NCBI GenBank assembly: GCA_036250195.1
Contig: JAVHZZ010000001.1
Span: 374,958,707-375,022,706 of the forward strand
DNA length: 64,000 nt
Direction: 5' to 3'
Origin: Mixophyes australis
Lineage: Eukaryota; Chordata; Amphibia; Anura; Limnodynastidae
Shown in pieces: positions 11,701 through 23,249 of the stretch (its first letter is position 1; each line of letters begins with the position of its first letter). The notes under the pieces are model-generated. The model saw only the letters and a list, made by a program, of their open reading frames with translations, did no database searches and was not told the origin of the DNA. Made by a program: the position numbers and the translations under genes.

Positions 11701-13763
11701 AGCCGGGGCGCTGTCAAACAAGCGTCCGCGGCTGCTGTACAGAAAAAATATTTGGTATGTTTAAAACAGGCAGTTTGACTGAATCGCCTGGCGTGTCAGT
11801 CAAACTGCCTCCGACACGCGTGTCATAGGTTAGCCATCACGGGCCTAATAAATGTTTTTCAATGGAAAAAAAATATATACATTTTTTTATACAGTTTCCA
11901 TTTCTAATCATAAATGACTATATTATTGACAGGTAACATTAATTGACTTTTTTTTTCTCTCTGCGTTCTTTTGAGATTTTATATTCCACATACGTATTGT
12001 ACACATCCTGCAGTGTCTGGTCTTGTAGAGCAGAATGAACCTACACCCATTGTCAACACCACACTTATCTTGAGATCTGCTCCTTGCTGACTCCGGGAGT
12101 ACGCAGAGCCGATTTACGTGCCGTTGAGGACAACAGCACGATGCGCTCAGTATCCGTCTCTTAATGACCAATAGTCCAATAGTCTTAAATATAAACTATC
12201 CCCTAAGCAGAACACTTACCTGACTCATCTCCGGCACAGAGCTCTGCACTATTCTGTGGGTCTGCATCTATTCTGTCACAGCTGACATACTTTTTTCTAC
12301 AGGGCCATGGTCTCCATTAACATTCTTAGCAACACACCGGCTTCTGCCCCTAGCAATAAATGCGCTACAAGTTTCTATAGCACCGTAGGTGTATAAGTGT
12401 TAGTGTGATCCTTTAGTGGAGTAAAGTGACTCCAAGCCTGATGCAGTGTGAGACCAGCTTTAGTAAACTAACACCAACCCCACCAGGCCATGTATAACTA
12501 AATGTGTAATCAATCAAAGCCTTTATATTTAATCTTTATCAGATTCATAATGTATCTGGGGTAAAGCTCTTCATTTGCTCTTCATCAGACATAATACAAC
12601 TGGTACATTGGGGGGGAAAAAACTAAACATTTTTTCTTATATTTGTTCTTGGGTCTCACATTGTCTAGAGAAATTAATTAAGAAAGAAAACTACCCACAG
12701 GGGATGGGCTGGAATACAATAAGACATTTTTAGGTTGAAATATCTTAGTATATAGACTGTTCTCTGTACTTTGAGAGGTTGAAAAATATAAAGATTCAGA
12801 TAGTAGTGGAAAAATCATTGTTTTGATCCCTCACAATATTTTGGACTTATTGAAGCTCTCAGATACATGTGAAGTGTTGGGAAACATCATTACATTTTTT
12901 CCACCACAAACTGTTGTGGGAAATTATGACCAATCATATCTCAAAGGAGATTCTATTTTTACAGATATGATGACTTTCTATCTTGTAATCTTAAACAGAC
13001 AACACCAAAATCCCCTAACCCCCATCCAGCTTTCTGCTGGAAAAGTGTGGAAAATTTCACCCCTTCTTTGCTGATTTTTCGGTCCATTTTCACCTTGATG
13101 TATACCCTGTGGGATTGAAAAGGATTTTAAGGGAATATTATTGTTAAGAACAGTCCAAGTATTGAAAATTGCATTCATGAAACAGCATTTATAATAATAA
13201 ACACCATTTTATGTATTACAATCTTATATTAATAAATTATTATTTTCTTTGCAGACTCTTTAAGGAATACTTCAGATAATAATGCCACTGACATAACAGC
13301 TCCAAAAAGCCAGATCAGCAGGTTACGCCTTCAGCTACAGGAATCGGTTAATTACTTCCATGAACTGGGTAAAAGAACAAGTAATCAAATCCAAAGCCAC
13401 ACTAAATCTTATCAAAACAACATGGAATATAGCAAAAAAATAGTCAACAAAACTTCAGATCCCATCCTCCAGCAGAAGCCTACTCGTAATATGCAGGTGT
13501 CCAGAAAATTTTTCCAAGCAGGGCTGAAAAACACCAAAGCTCCTGACATCCACGGAATGCCAAAATCATCTATTTTTCGGGAACCGGAGGTTTCTATACC
13601 GATTCCTCCAGAGAAGAGAAAGGAAAGAGAGGCCTTGAAAAGGAAAGCTCAGAAGGAGCGAGAAGAGGCCGCTAAATACCCCAGGAAGAGAGGGCCACAA
13701 ATCCTAAGTCAGAGGATTAAGGATCAACAAATTGCCCTTCACTATGGATATTTATTTTGTTAA
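8766..13763 (+). CDS. Two-exon host gene, copy A: small basic protein, family unrecognised
   Basis: Exon 1 coding sequence is ATGGCAG (8766-8772), followed by the donor GTAAGA. The acceptor TTTCTTTGCAG ends at 13254, and exon 2 runs from 13255 to the stop at 13763. The split codon joins in phase to give 171 residues beginning MADSLRNTSD. An amphipathic stretch near residues 24-45 (ISRLRLQLQESVNYFHEL) could be a short helix. A charged helix follows around 124-145 (EKRKEREALKRKAQKEREE), then a basic KYPRKRGP segment and an aromatic C-terminus ending HYGYLFC. No signal peptide or membrane segment is seen. The duplicated open frame, conserved splice sites, X-box promoter and a decayed paralogue all argue for a real gene. 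A structural ciliary or sperm role is an inference from promoter and size. An ATG at 13422 inside exon 2 would give only 113 residues and is less likely as the start. Confidence 0.72.
9132..9279. mobile_element. Foldback hAT MITE (148 bp) in intron 1, unit A only
   Basis: The ends CAGGGGTAGGCAACCTGCGG and its reverse complement form an almost complete hairpin. The 8-bp target duplication CATTAAAC flanks it at 9124-9131 and 9280-9287. Unit B has the empty site (ATCCATTAAACTGTG at about 43567), so the insertion postdates the duplication. Confidence 0.93.
10251..10560 (-). mobile_element. 5'-truncated CR1/L2-like LINE 3' end in intron 1, unit A only
   Basis: Unit B lacks this block (GTGTAGTAGTAGTCTT at about 44538). 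On the minus strand it ends in a (TAA)n-type tail preceded by a motif around CAGCGCTGAGG...GGCGCC, typical of CR1/L2-like 3' ends in fish and frogs. There is no coding remnant. The family call is from memory of such tails; the insertion itself is seen directly. Confidence 0.6.
11106..11842. mobile_element. hAT-type nonautonomous element with two large palindromes, unit A only
   Basis: The ends CAGTGATGGCTAACC and GGTTAGCCATCACGG are inverted repeats. Flanks GCCTAATG and GCCTAATA match at 7 of 8 bases as a target duplication, and unit B has the empty site near 45081. Inside, 11231-11377 is a near-perfect inverted repeat with arms of about 65 bases around a TA microsatellite. A second palindrome lies at about 11440-11508. 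No transposase is present. Confidence 0.85.
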
Positions 13764-14269
13764 TTTATCTCTTTGAGTATCTGGGTGGACAATTTATCTG
13801 CTGACTAGTCCTTGCCTTCAATCAGTATGCCCCATTACTTTATTTCTGGTAGATAAACTTCTTTTTATGCAAATTAATATTTTCCAATTGACATAAATTG
13901 TTCTGTTTCTGGATAATTTGCTGGAGCTGTGCCTGAACCTGCACAGATTCACAATCAATAGCCAGCAGTGAGTCAATCGCAGCAAGCCATGTCAATGAGC
14001 CTCACCTCCAGAACTGGTCTGGGTAGACCATTGCAGGATCAGCAAGAAGAAGGAGAAAGGCATCCAAGAGTGAGGAGGAAGAAGAAGAAGGATCCTCTTC
14101 AACCAGAAGGAGGAGTCTTCTGCAGACTGAACTAACACAACTAACATCATCTTCCTGATAGCTGAGTCCAAGGATCACTTACAGGCTCATTCGTATTGCA
14201 TTCGTCTAAACTTCTTATGTAGTGCCCTGTCACACAGGAACCCATCCAGGCCATCATCTTTCTAGCCTA
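13764..14269. other. 3' flank of gene copy A
   Basis: The probable 3' UTR and flank. The stretch around 13785-13870 is also recognisable in the diverged unit at about 34665-34780. A purine-rich run lies at about 14040-14110. No clear AATAAA was seen close to the stop. Confidence 0.5.
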
Positions 14270-16390
14270 GAGCAGGTACCTAGGGGGTTTCTTCCTCATC
14301 AGCTGCCGGAACCTCCCAATCATTGAGCACCTCTGCTGTTGCTCTTGACTCCTCTTCAGAGGCTGGCAACATCCACCACTCATCAGCTGCACTCTCCAGA
14401 GTACCTTTTTCTCTCTCAGATAATTCTTCAGCAGTTACCTCATCCGGTGTATCTATTCTGTCTATCTTCTTAGGCACCACCTGGTTGGCATCTTTACATG
14501 TCCACACATACAGTGAGTCACAGTGGCAGGTTTTCACAGGTCTACCTACTTCTTCAGAGACCACATCATCCTCAGACTTCGACGAATTGTCAACTGTATC
14601 CGACATCTTCCATCCCCATATCTCTGCTTCCTGCACATGCAGGTATCCTTGCCGAATATCTTGTTCAGATGGGACGATCACCTATGATCCAGTCCAGCAG
14701 GCTCTGTCAATCATTCTCTCCATATTCCAGGGCATCGGGAGACCACACTTCTAAGACTCCTTTCACCTTTAGACCGTCGTGTGTGAAGTGTCCTGGCAGC
14801 TGACACTTCCAACAAAACACTTGTTTCAGCTCCCACTGCTCGGCACATCTGTCCTCCTTCTCCTTTTCTTGCCACTGTAATGTTCTCTGCAGGCATGTGT
14901 ACACCTCCTTCATCGTTATCACTAGGTTGGGTCCCTTGTACTTCAAGATGATCCTCAGGTTGATGAATGTGACTCTACCGACTATGCTGAATGTAAAAGG
15001 TCCTGGAAGACAACAGGCAAAGGTCTTACCTATTCACCATGCAGACACTGACGAATCCAGAGAAGCGCTTCACGTGGGGGTTTATCAATTATCCTTGCAG
15101 TCTTGTCCAATTGTCCTTGTAGGGATTCCTCACTGTCTTACCATATCCAGGTCCACCTTGTGCTCAATTAACTTCTCTATTGGCCTAGAGACCGAAAATG
15201 TGCCAACTGGCCTTGTGTCCAACAGTGCTGTTAGTGGGCAAAGTAAACAGTATGTAAACCATACTTAACTGCTCCATGCAGGAACTGGATCTTCTCTTCA
15301 CTGCTTCCACTTCTTCCAGCTGTCAGCACTTCTAATCATGTTCAATACTTTACTTGATTGAAGAGGCTCTGTCCTCTTCTGTGTGCCCCAGACTCTTCCG
15401 CTTGTTTGAAGAGGGTCCTTCTTCATTTTTGGCATTTTTCTGCTTCTTCTTTTGTCAGAAAATTCAAATAGCCAACTGTGAAACTCAATTGACTGGCAGT
15501 CCTGGCCATTGATTGGCTAACAGTGAATGTGTTCAAATTCTCTGTCACTGAAGTAAGAAGTTCAGAGAGTCCAGACTTACTTGTGCTGGATTGGTCATTT
15601 GGTAACTAGAATGCACTTTTTTCTTCGACTGCTGGTTGCTCTAGTGCTGTCCTCTTGGGCACAGCTTCAGGGTCACACTGGGGACACTCTTCTACATTTC
15701 TTTCTTCTTTTTTCTGTTTTGGTCTTCACAATTAACTTCTTCTTTTCGATGGCAGAGTCCAATGTTTGATTACTGGCACGTCAGTACTGCATCTGCTGCA
15801 AGCTATTAGATAGTGCACTCTTATACAGGATCCAATAGAGGTGGTCAGCTTTCTCACCAACAGCAGTTACCAAGGGGTTTCCTACACAGCTGCTGGAGCC
15901 TCCCAATCAATTGTCACCTCTGCTGTGGCTCTTGGCTCCTATACAGAGGTGACATCCACCACTTACCAACTGCAATATCCATAGTACCTTCTTCTCTCTC
16001 AGGTACCTGATCTCCAGAATTCTCCTCTATGGTACCTAATGCGTTCATCCATCCATCCATCCAGCATATCCCAGAGGAGAGTATTCACAGGTCTACCCTC
16101 CTCCTTAGGGACCACCTTCTCTACGGACATAGACAAGACATCTGCTGTATCCAACATCTTCATCCCCCACTCTGCTTTCCTTCCCGGGAATCTTGTCCAG
16201 ATAGGTTAATTACCTGTGATCCACTGTCCAGCAACCTCTGCATAGCATTTCCTCCAACATCCAGAGCAGTGGGAGAGCACTCTTCAAGGACGTCCTCCAT
16301 CGCACAGTTGCATGTACGTGTGCTAGCTGAACACTTCCAACACTGCACTTCTTCTGGCTTCTGTTGTCGGGTACTTATATATTTTTACTC
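14270..16390 (-). pseudogene. Decayed gag-protease remnant of an LTR retroelement, internally duplicated (unit A)
   Basis: Minus-strand frames at 14707-14946 and 14280-14681 show a degenerate zinc knuckle, CWKCQLPGHFTHDG, whose last Cys is lost, followed by an acidic Ser/Glu-rich segment. A related stretch at 16160-16348 contains QCWKC and the retropepsin-like LLDSGSQVINL. The two blocks align with each other about 1.57 kb apart (around 14300-14420 against 15870-15990), including a shared WWM motif, so the remnant is internally duplicated. Stops and frameshifts break both. The parent was probably a Gypsy-type gag-pol. It is also present in unit B, so it predates the duplication. It could instead be an old ERV fragment. 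Confidence 0.6.
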
Positions 16391-16946
16391 TTTCCCTTGC
16401 TGCTGCAATATTCTCTGGAGACATGTGTTCATTTCCAACTGTGCCTGTCATTTAAGTACAAGAGAAATCTCTCAGCTGCACGCAATTAAAATGATTAGTT
16501 TGGGTTTCTGCAGCTTTCCCTCATGGAGTTAACTTTACTCAAAGTGTTGCAGCCAATAGTAGCACAGGGGAGGGGCCACTTCCCTGCTATAGCTCCTAAT
16601 ACTAGGAGTGGCTTTTGTGTTCCAATCGTGCTGCTGACGAGAGGATTTGCATCCAAACAAAGGCTTAGTATACTGTAGAACTTTAACACTTTAAAACCCC
16701 CCTTTTTTCCACAGCTATCATCCTCTCCAAAATCTAGAATCCCCACCTTGCCCTATAGCACCACCTTTCCCGTTATTTCAATCCCCAAATTTGCCTGTCA
16801 AGGGTCCCTAGTATCCTTGTCCCGGTTAACAGTCATACATCGTAGCTCACTCACCTTTCACACACACACACACATATCCCTCACGACCCCCCCCTTTCTT
16901 TTTTATTACCCAAAACCTGCCCCCATTGTCTTTCCTACCCACAACC

Positions 16947-18020
16947 ATGCCCCGACCTAAAAGGACCAGGTCTACCACCGCAAGACACTCACAGCTGATC
17001 CCCCCGCCATTCGGCTGCACTCCCTTGGCACTGGAGGGCGCCAAGCCATCCGGGGCCTCCAGCCGGAGAGCGGCCGCATCCACCACCGGAATGGCGGCCG
17101 TCTCTTTTGTCGGAGCGCTTGGGTGTGCATCCCGCCGCAGTCGGGGATCACGTGACTTGGGCGCAGGGATGCTGCAGCGCCTGCACCCGGACAGACGCAG
17201 AGAGCCCATGCTCCGGAGCAGGCAGCCAGGCCGCCCCACTCAGTGGCAGTCCTTACAGGGAGAGTCAACAGGTCTGTGCGGGATAGGGGATCTCCTTCCC
17301 CGCCCCCCGTGCAAGTGACTCTTGCTGTTAGGCAGAATGACAGGGATGGGCAAGTCAACCCGGCATTTCTCACCCTTCAACTGCTTAGGAAGTTCCGCTT
17401 GCGGAGATGGGGACTACAACTGATAGCACCGGTGAGAATGAGAACATGGCAGCTTACACTCATAGCCCACCCATGTCTACAACTAGCGATGACTCCTCAT
17501 CATACCACACGCATTTCAAAGGGGGCAACCATAGCAAAGGGGTTCCAGGCCAGCAAGCAGTTAAACCCACAACAGGTGCCCTTATGGTTAGTTGTGAAAA
17601 CACAGCGTTGTTAGCAGGGATTCGTCCCAGGATTAGGGATAAAATTAAGAAGGGTTTCTCTGTTGACTTATTCGAGCTAACAAATTCAGTGCAAAAGGAT
17701 CTAGCAGCAGTGGGGCTGATGGGAGGCATGGGTACGTACTAGTATAAATCTTTCCCAAATTGGCTAATCGGTTATTGCGCGTTCGCAGCATGCTATTTAG
17801 AGACTAGGCCATCGGCTTACGTGGAGGTGTGCAAATACTTGCATCTCATAATTTTTGTATACGAGCGGCCAGGAACATGACGGGCGTACGACGAGCAATT
17901 CCGGGAAAAAGTCAGTGGGTGGTCACTTAATGGATGAAACTTAATTGAGCAAATATGCATCCTGAACAAGGGGACAAGCCACTCTGTTTCTGTCAGCAGG
18001 GAGACGTGGCGCTCCCCAAT
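16947..18020 (+). pseudogene. Ngaro gag, copy A (internally deleted)
   Basis: It starts MPRPKRTRS at 16947. The N-terminal region matches copy B up to about 17296, then jumps to sequence equivalent to 51475, removing roughly 0.9 kb present in copy B. The C-terminal part (SVDLFELTNSVQKDL, then LETRPSAYVEVCKYLH) carries stops, for example after GGMGTY. A Cys-containing stretch near 17950-18000 may be a decayed nucleic-acid-binding motif. The gag protein packages element RNA; this copy is non-functional. Confidence 0.65.
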
Positions 18021-18186
18021 TATATATCAGGTGCTTTGCATTCAATAATGCGGCTTGCGGGAGAGGCGAAGCTTGTAGATAAAGGCACACCTGTTCTTAC
18101 TGTCGTGGCAACCACCCCGCTGAGAATTGGACAAAAAATAGTAAAGGAGCCAGCTGAGGTCGCGGGAATACAGGAGGTGACATGTA

Positions 18187-19745
18187 AAGCCCACTCCCCT
18201 ATAAACCTCCAAGTTCTTAGCACGTGGCTTCGTCTTTACCCTAAAACTGAGGAGTCTTTGTTTCTGTTACATGGCTTCAGAGACGGTTTCAAACTGCCCA
18301 TTAAGGGTAAGATATCCACCAGTTTAGTTAATAACCTGAAATCATCTCTCCTCTATAAACATATTTTAGCTGACAAAGTCCGTCAGGAGGTTAGCCTGGG
18401 CGCATGCTAGGCCCTTTCACTGACCCTCCCATAGCTGACCTTATTATTTTTATTATTATTATTTCCCTTGTTGGAATAGTGTCAAAGAAAAGCGTCGGGA
18501 GGTTTAGGCTAATTCAACATCTATCCCACCCCCCAGGTAGCTCCGCAAATGATGCCATTGATCCCTCTATTAGCCCGGTAACATATCAATCTTTTGACGA
18601 AGCACTGTGACTCATCAGAGGTCTAGGGCTAGGCACATTAATGGCCAAATTAGATATTGAATCCGCTTTTTAGATTGCTCCCGCTTCATCCGTCATCTTT
18701 TAAATACATGGGCTTCCGCATGCCAGATGGGTTCTACACAGATAGGTGCCTTCCCATGGGTTGTTCGGTCTTGTCTGCCTTCTTTGAGGCATTTAGCTCC
18801 TTCCTGCATTGATGCATACAAGCAGGAACGGGCAACCTTGGGATAGCACACTGCCTAGATGACTTTCTTATATTAGGTCCCCCTTCTTTTTCCATCTGCG
18901 CTGACACCCTTTTCGCTTCCAAAGCTCTTTTTCGCATGATGGGGGTTCCAGTGGCCCACGAAAAGACAGAAGGGCTTGTTACCACACTATCATTTCTCGA
19001 AATTGAGATTGACACTTTTCAAGGTTGCTGTATGCATCCGTTAGATAAAATTAAGAAGCTAGAGGTACTTTCATCATCCTCCCCCCCCCTTCGATGAATC
19101 CAATCCCTTTTAGGCACCCTGAACTTCTCATGCAGGGTAATACCCATGGGCAGAATTTTTTGTAGAAAACTGGAACTAGCAACGGCCGGGTACACCCACT
19201 TCCACGCTCGAATTCGTTTAGGGGAAGAGATTGTGGCAGATTTAAGAATGTGGCTGCGGTTCCTAGCTAATTTCAATGGCTCCAGAATCTGGCCCACGGA
19301 GCAAATATGTGCAATAGCCTTGGATTTACACACGGACGCATCCGAGGCTATAGGTTTTTAGTGACTTTTTTCAGGGGAAATGGTGTGTTGCCCCTTGGCC
19401 CCTCCTATAAAAGCAAAATAGCTTAATGCGCAACCTATTAGCTCTAGAACTATTCCCCATTATGGTAGCTGTTGTACTTTGGGCCCCCGCCTCCGCGGCC
19501 GGAACGTGGTTTTTGGTGCGATAATCTTGGCGTGGTACAGACAATCAATCGCCAGAGTGCCTCATCCCGACCAGCCGTGAACTTTCTTAGGGTGTTGGTT
19601 CTTCGTTGCCTGGATCACGACATAACATTTTGAGGCCGCCACGTTCCCGGAGTGGACAATAAAATAGCTGATGCCCTCTCACGAGGTAAATGGCGGATCT
19701 ATAGAGCCCTCACCCGCCATGCACAGCTAGTAGGTATAACCTGTC
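18187..19745 (+). pseudogene. Ngaro reverse transcriptase-RNase H, copy A (full extent, many stops)
   Basis: RT signatures are LGPFTDPPI, a decayed SKKSVGRFRLIQHLS, LMAKLDIESAF (near 18640) and HCLDDFLI (about 18850). RNase H follows, with LATAGYTHFH (about 19170) and LHTDASEAIGF (about 19330), then the linker reading IADALSR (about 19665). This is the DIRS-order layout. Several stops break it. The segment 18883-19571 is present here and deleted in unit B, which shows copy A keeps the ancestral RT-RNase H extent. Confidence 0.8.
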
Positions 19746-20645
19746 CTAATTATGTTTGGCAGATGGTAGATCCAGCATAAGGACCCTCGCAGTGATATCC
19801 TTGGCCCCATCCACCAAGAAAACATAACTTTCGGCGTGGAATCGTTGGGTATGTTTCCAAGCGACGGGCCATCCAGCTCCTTCCAATTTAGCAGACGCTA
19901 TGTTCAAATTCATGTGGGATCGATATAGAGAGGGCACATCTAAAGCGTTGAGGGTTTCTACTTTAGCAGGAATCTCCTTCATGGCCAAATTGCAAGGTGT
20001 CCCCGACCCCACAAAGGTTTTCCTCATAAGTAAAGCGTTAAAAGGGTGGGCGAAACTACTTCCAGTTTTAGCAGATAGTCGTAGATCAATTCTTGGCCCC
20101 TTGTTAGTACGATTGGTGAGGGCTTTGTCTGTGATTGCGAACGACACTTATGAGGAGTTACTGTTTAGCGCAGCATTTTCCATGGCATATCACGGGGCCT
20201 TCAGGGTTAATGAGCTAGTGGAGCATTCTAACAGACACCTAGGCTCAGCTTTGCTATCAAGCAGGTTATGTGTTTACCCACTACCATTCAATGTAAGATA
20301 TCAAGTTCCAAGACAGATCAAATGGGAAGAGGTCAGTGGGTAATTTTATCGGCCCAACAGGACACGAGTATTTGCCCAGTCACTCTCTGTCTTAGATTTG
20401 CCAATTCCCGCCCCCAAAACCCTGTATGGTTAGTTCATAATGATGGTTCTCCACTCACCAAGTTTCAGTTTAACGCCCTTTGAAGAGAGGTTTAGTTAAT
20501 TTAGGTTTAAACCCTGCGGATTATGGAACATATTCATTTAAGATAGGGGCAGCTACTGCTGCTGCTATGGGTGGTGCTACAACCCCAAAAATTCAGTCGC
20601 TAGGACGGTGGAATCAGACTCTTACAAGAAATATATAAGGCCAGA
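19746..20645 (+). pseudogene. Ngaro tyrosine recombinase, copy A
   Basis: The N-terminal SAM-like region (MWDRYREGTSKALRVSTLAG) leads to the box I region AYHGAFRVNELV with the catalytic Arg. Further on, the box II motif reads SFKIGAATAAAMGG, where unit B has SFRIGA, so a catalytic Arg has become Lys here. The expected catalytic Tyr (SYKKYIR) lies in another frame at about 20625. Family enzymes integrate a circular DNA intermediate without making target duplications. At least two frame breaks are visible. Confidence 0.78.
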
Positions 20646-20914
20646 TAATTTATATCCTTCTTCCGTTTGTCTCCTCTATTGCGGCGACCCAAGGCTCCTC
20701 CGCCTGCCGTTTTTAACGGAGGCACGAAGGGCTTTTCTCCCAATTTTTCTCCTTGGACCAAGGCCTGCTTAGGGGCCCTGAGGTTTTATGGGTTTTCACC
20801 TTCGTTTGGTTCAAAGCTCTTTCTATCTTACTTTCTGCTTTTGCTTACTATTTGTTACAAATGTTCTATTTTGGTTAGTAAACCAGTTATATTTGATGTG
20901 TTTTTGTCCTAGGC

Positions 20915-21499
20915 ATGTCTTCTAAATGGATTAGAATTTGGGTAATGGGGCACTCCTATGTGTTTTGGGTGGCCAAGCACTCTATGGCCTTCAACAGGTC
21001 ATTTGTTAATAACCCCATAGACATCAGATGAATTGGTAAGAGGGGGATGAAATGGCAGGCACTTATACCATCATTAGGCCAGGAGATTGCTAGGCATGGT
21101 ATACCTGACATCTTAGTCATCCATTTGGGGTGCAACGATTTGGATTTGTGCACATCTTTGGCCTTCATTATCCAAATAAGGGAAAGTTTGGAAGAAATCA
21201 CCACGCGATGGCATGGAATTCATATATGTTGGTCAGACATAATACCGCGTCCGTGCTGGAGGTCTGATACCCCCTCTTTATTCATGGCCCACATTGTCAG
21301 GAAATGTAACAAAGGCATCGGACGAATTTTAAGGGTTTTAGGGGGATCTGTTATAGAACATCCTTTGCTTTCTTCTAAGGCAGCCCACCTTTTCAGAGTA
21401 GAAGGGGTTCACCTGTCAAACGATGGGGTTTGGATATTCCTGGATCAGATATTCTGGAACCTTAGGTCGGATGTTAGGAAGCTTGGTGGCGGGCCGTGA
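20915..21499 (+). pseudogene. SGNH (GDSL-like) hydrolase frame of the Ngaro element, copy A
   Basis: The ATG at 20915 opens a frame with the block I motif MGHSY, the block III motif HLGCNDL and the block V motif EGVHLSNDG, ending at 21499. One in-frame TGA interrupts it at 21029-21031, in the codon before IGKRGMKWQAL; the same TGA is in unit B, so it predates the duplication. SGNH domains occur as an accessory frame in vertebrate Ngaro elements; their substrate there is unknown. The rest is remarkably open for such an old element. Confidence 0.78.
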
Positions 21500-23181
21500 A
21501 CCCCTATGGTTCGCAGCATGTTTATTTGGTAGGAGAGCAGCTCAGCCAGCAACCAGAGAGCATATGGTGCTTGTTACCTGTTTATTAAGCCATACTCCTT
21601 TCCAAGTCACCAGACTCTTGGACCTCTGCGAGGAGGATCAATTGGCCTGCTGAGCGGTCGCAGGCCATCATCGAGTCATGAAAGCTAGTAGTCCCCCTAG
21701 TACATATTAGCACAGGCCAATAGATAAGGTATAACCTGGTTTGGTGATTAGGCGTGTAAACTTTTTCCACCTTTATTGGTTTTGCTAGTGTGGCTGACTG
21801 CCCCACTCTCGCCGCCACCTTCAGTTTTTCGTATTTAGTCCTTCTTCAATAAACTCCTCTTTTTTCTAACCTTAATCAGTTGTCGCGTGGTTATTGGTTT
21901 ATTATTATGATATAAGTTAAGTGTGTAAAGGAGTGGTTGCAGGAACTTCAGCTATATGCATTTTAAGAGAATGGCCTCAAAAGAGATGACATACAGGTAC
22001 CCATTTATTTTTAAGGAAAAGCACAATAAAAGCAGCTAATAATATTAAAAAATATAAAACTTCTACACATGTAGATGTAAATTAGGTATAAAACAAAATG
22101 AGTCAATTTAAGAATCCTCTTACTAAGATGTGATATAATGAATCGTTAATGAAAATAAAAATGTCCCCTTTACTAAAACGTGAGGTTAGCCTGATAAAAA
22201 CTGACATTGCACTTAATTGCAGACTTACCACTCTCCATTTCCAATCTCAAGCTCTCACCTCAGGTCCCTATCGTGCAGTGGGATCCCAGGATTACACCTA
22301 GACACCGGCTATGATGCATTGGAATGGGTGTAATCAACAGTCGTACTACTTAATTTTTGTTTAAAAATAAAAAAGATTTCTATTAAATTTTTAAGGCATA
22401 ACTCTATGTAAAGAGGAGTATGGCATTATACTTGTAATTCATGGTAAATTGGATTATAATGTTCAAACCCAGCTTCACAATGAGAATATATATTTGATGG
22501 TAGAAAAAAATGTAAAGAGCACACTTGGCCCCACAAATAGTGCAAGTCCTGCCTCGAGCCCAGCAGGCTAGGGGGCCTGAGACTCATGTAAAAGAAAAAA
22601 AGAAAAAACACCTTATTTGCCGTTCAGGTCAGGTGGCGATCCGGCTCCCTCACTGGTCCCCTCTTCCGTGCTGCATGTCAGCCATAGGAGACCCAGGACT
22701 CTCATAGCTGCTAGTGCTTGGGAAAGACTTGCCTTTAAAAGCTGTGTGCAGATAATGAGGAAAATACCTTTATATACAAGAGGATGATTCAGATGACCAG
22801 TGACAGATAAGCCATACTTGTGTTTTATTCTGATAAGCGTAATACAAATAAGTGTTTCACAAACATGGTTCCTTGTGTGAAATATTCCACTTGTGTGGTG
22901 TTCTATAATAGAGTGGCCAGTAGACCTTATTTTTGGTCTGTTGATATATACCTGTACATCACTGGGTGTACAAGTGAGTCTAACAAAAATTTTACTCTAT
23001 TACTGGTTTCCATTGCTTTTCATTTATGTGGTGAGATCCAGAGATACATTCTGAGAACCAGATGGACTGACATGTTATGAGTGCTGACAAGCTTCTATCT
23101 GGTGCGCATACCACTTCTCTAAGATATATTTCTGCATCTTTACAATACTACACCATGAGGCGCCTTGCTTTCTTATTATTG

Positions 23182-23182
<1 letters not shown>

Positions 23183-23246
<64 letters not shown>

Positions 23247-23249
23247 GGG
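23183..23249. repeat. TA microsatellite
   Basis: A (TA)n run of about 65 bases with few interruptions. In unit B a separate element has inserted beside the equivalent run. Confidence 0.95.

Larger units (their letters stand above)
16750..21905 (+). mobile_element. Ngaro/DIRS-type tyrosine-recombinase retrotransposon, copy A
   Basis: The order is gag, RT, RNase H, tyrosine recombinase, then SGNH hydrolase, all on the plus strand and all disrupted. An extra SGNH frame is a known trait of vertebrate Ngaro elements, whereas DIRS1-like ones carry a methyltransferase, so Ngaro is favoured. The 5' limit is approximate and the split repeats typical of the group were not resolved. AATAAA near 21848 marks the 3' side. 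Compared with unit B, about 0.9 kb of gag is missing near 17300. Confidence 0.8.

Noticed and set aside
14323..14803. Plus-strand frames of 143 and 101 residues repeated in unit B
   Set aside because: They are antisense to the gag-protease remnant, whose knuckle and acidic composition make sense on the minus strand.
16750..21905. Classification of the retrotransposon as DIRS1-like
   Set aside because: No methyltransferase frame was found, and the SGNH frame favours Ngaro; the group-level call remains tentative.
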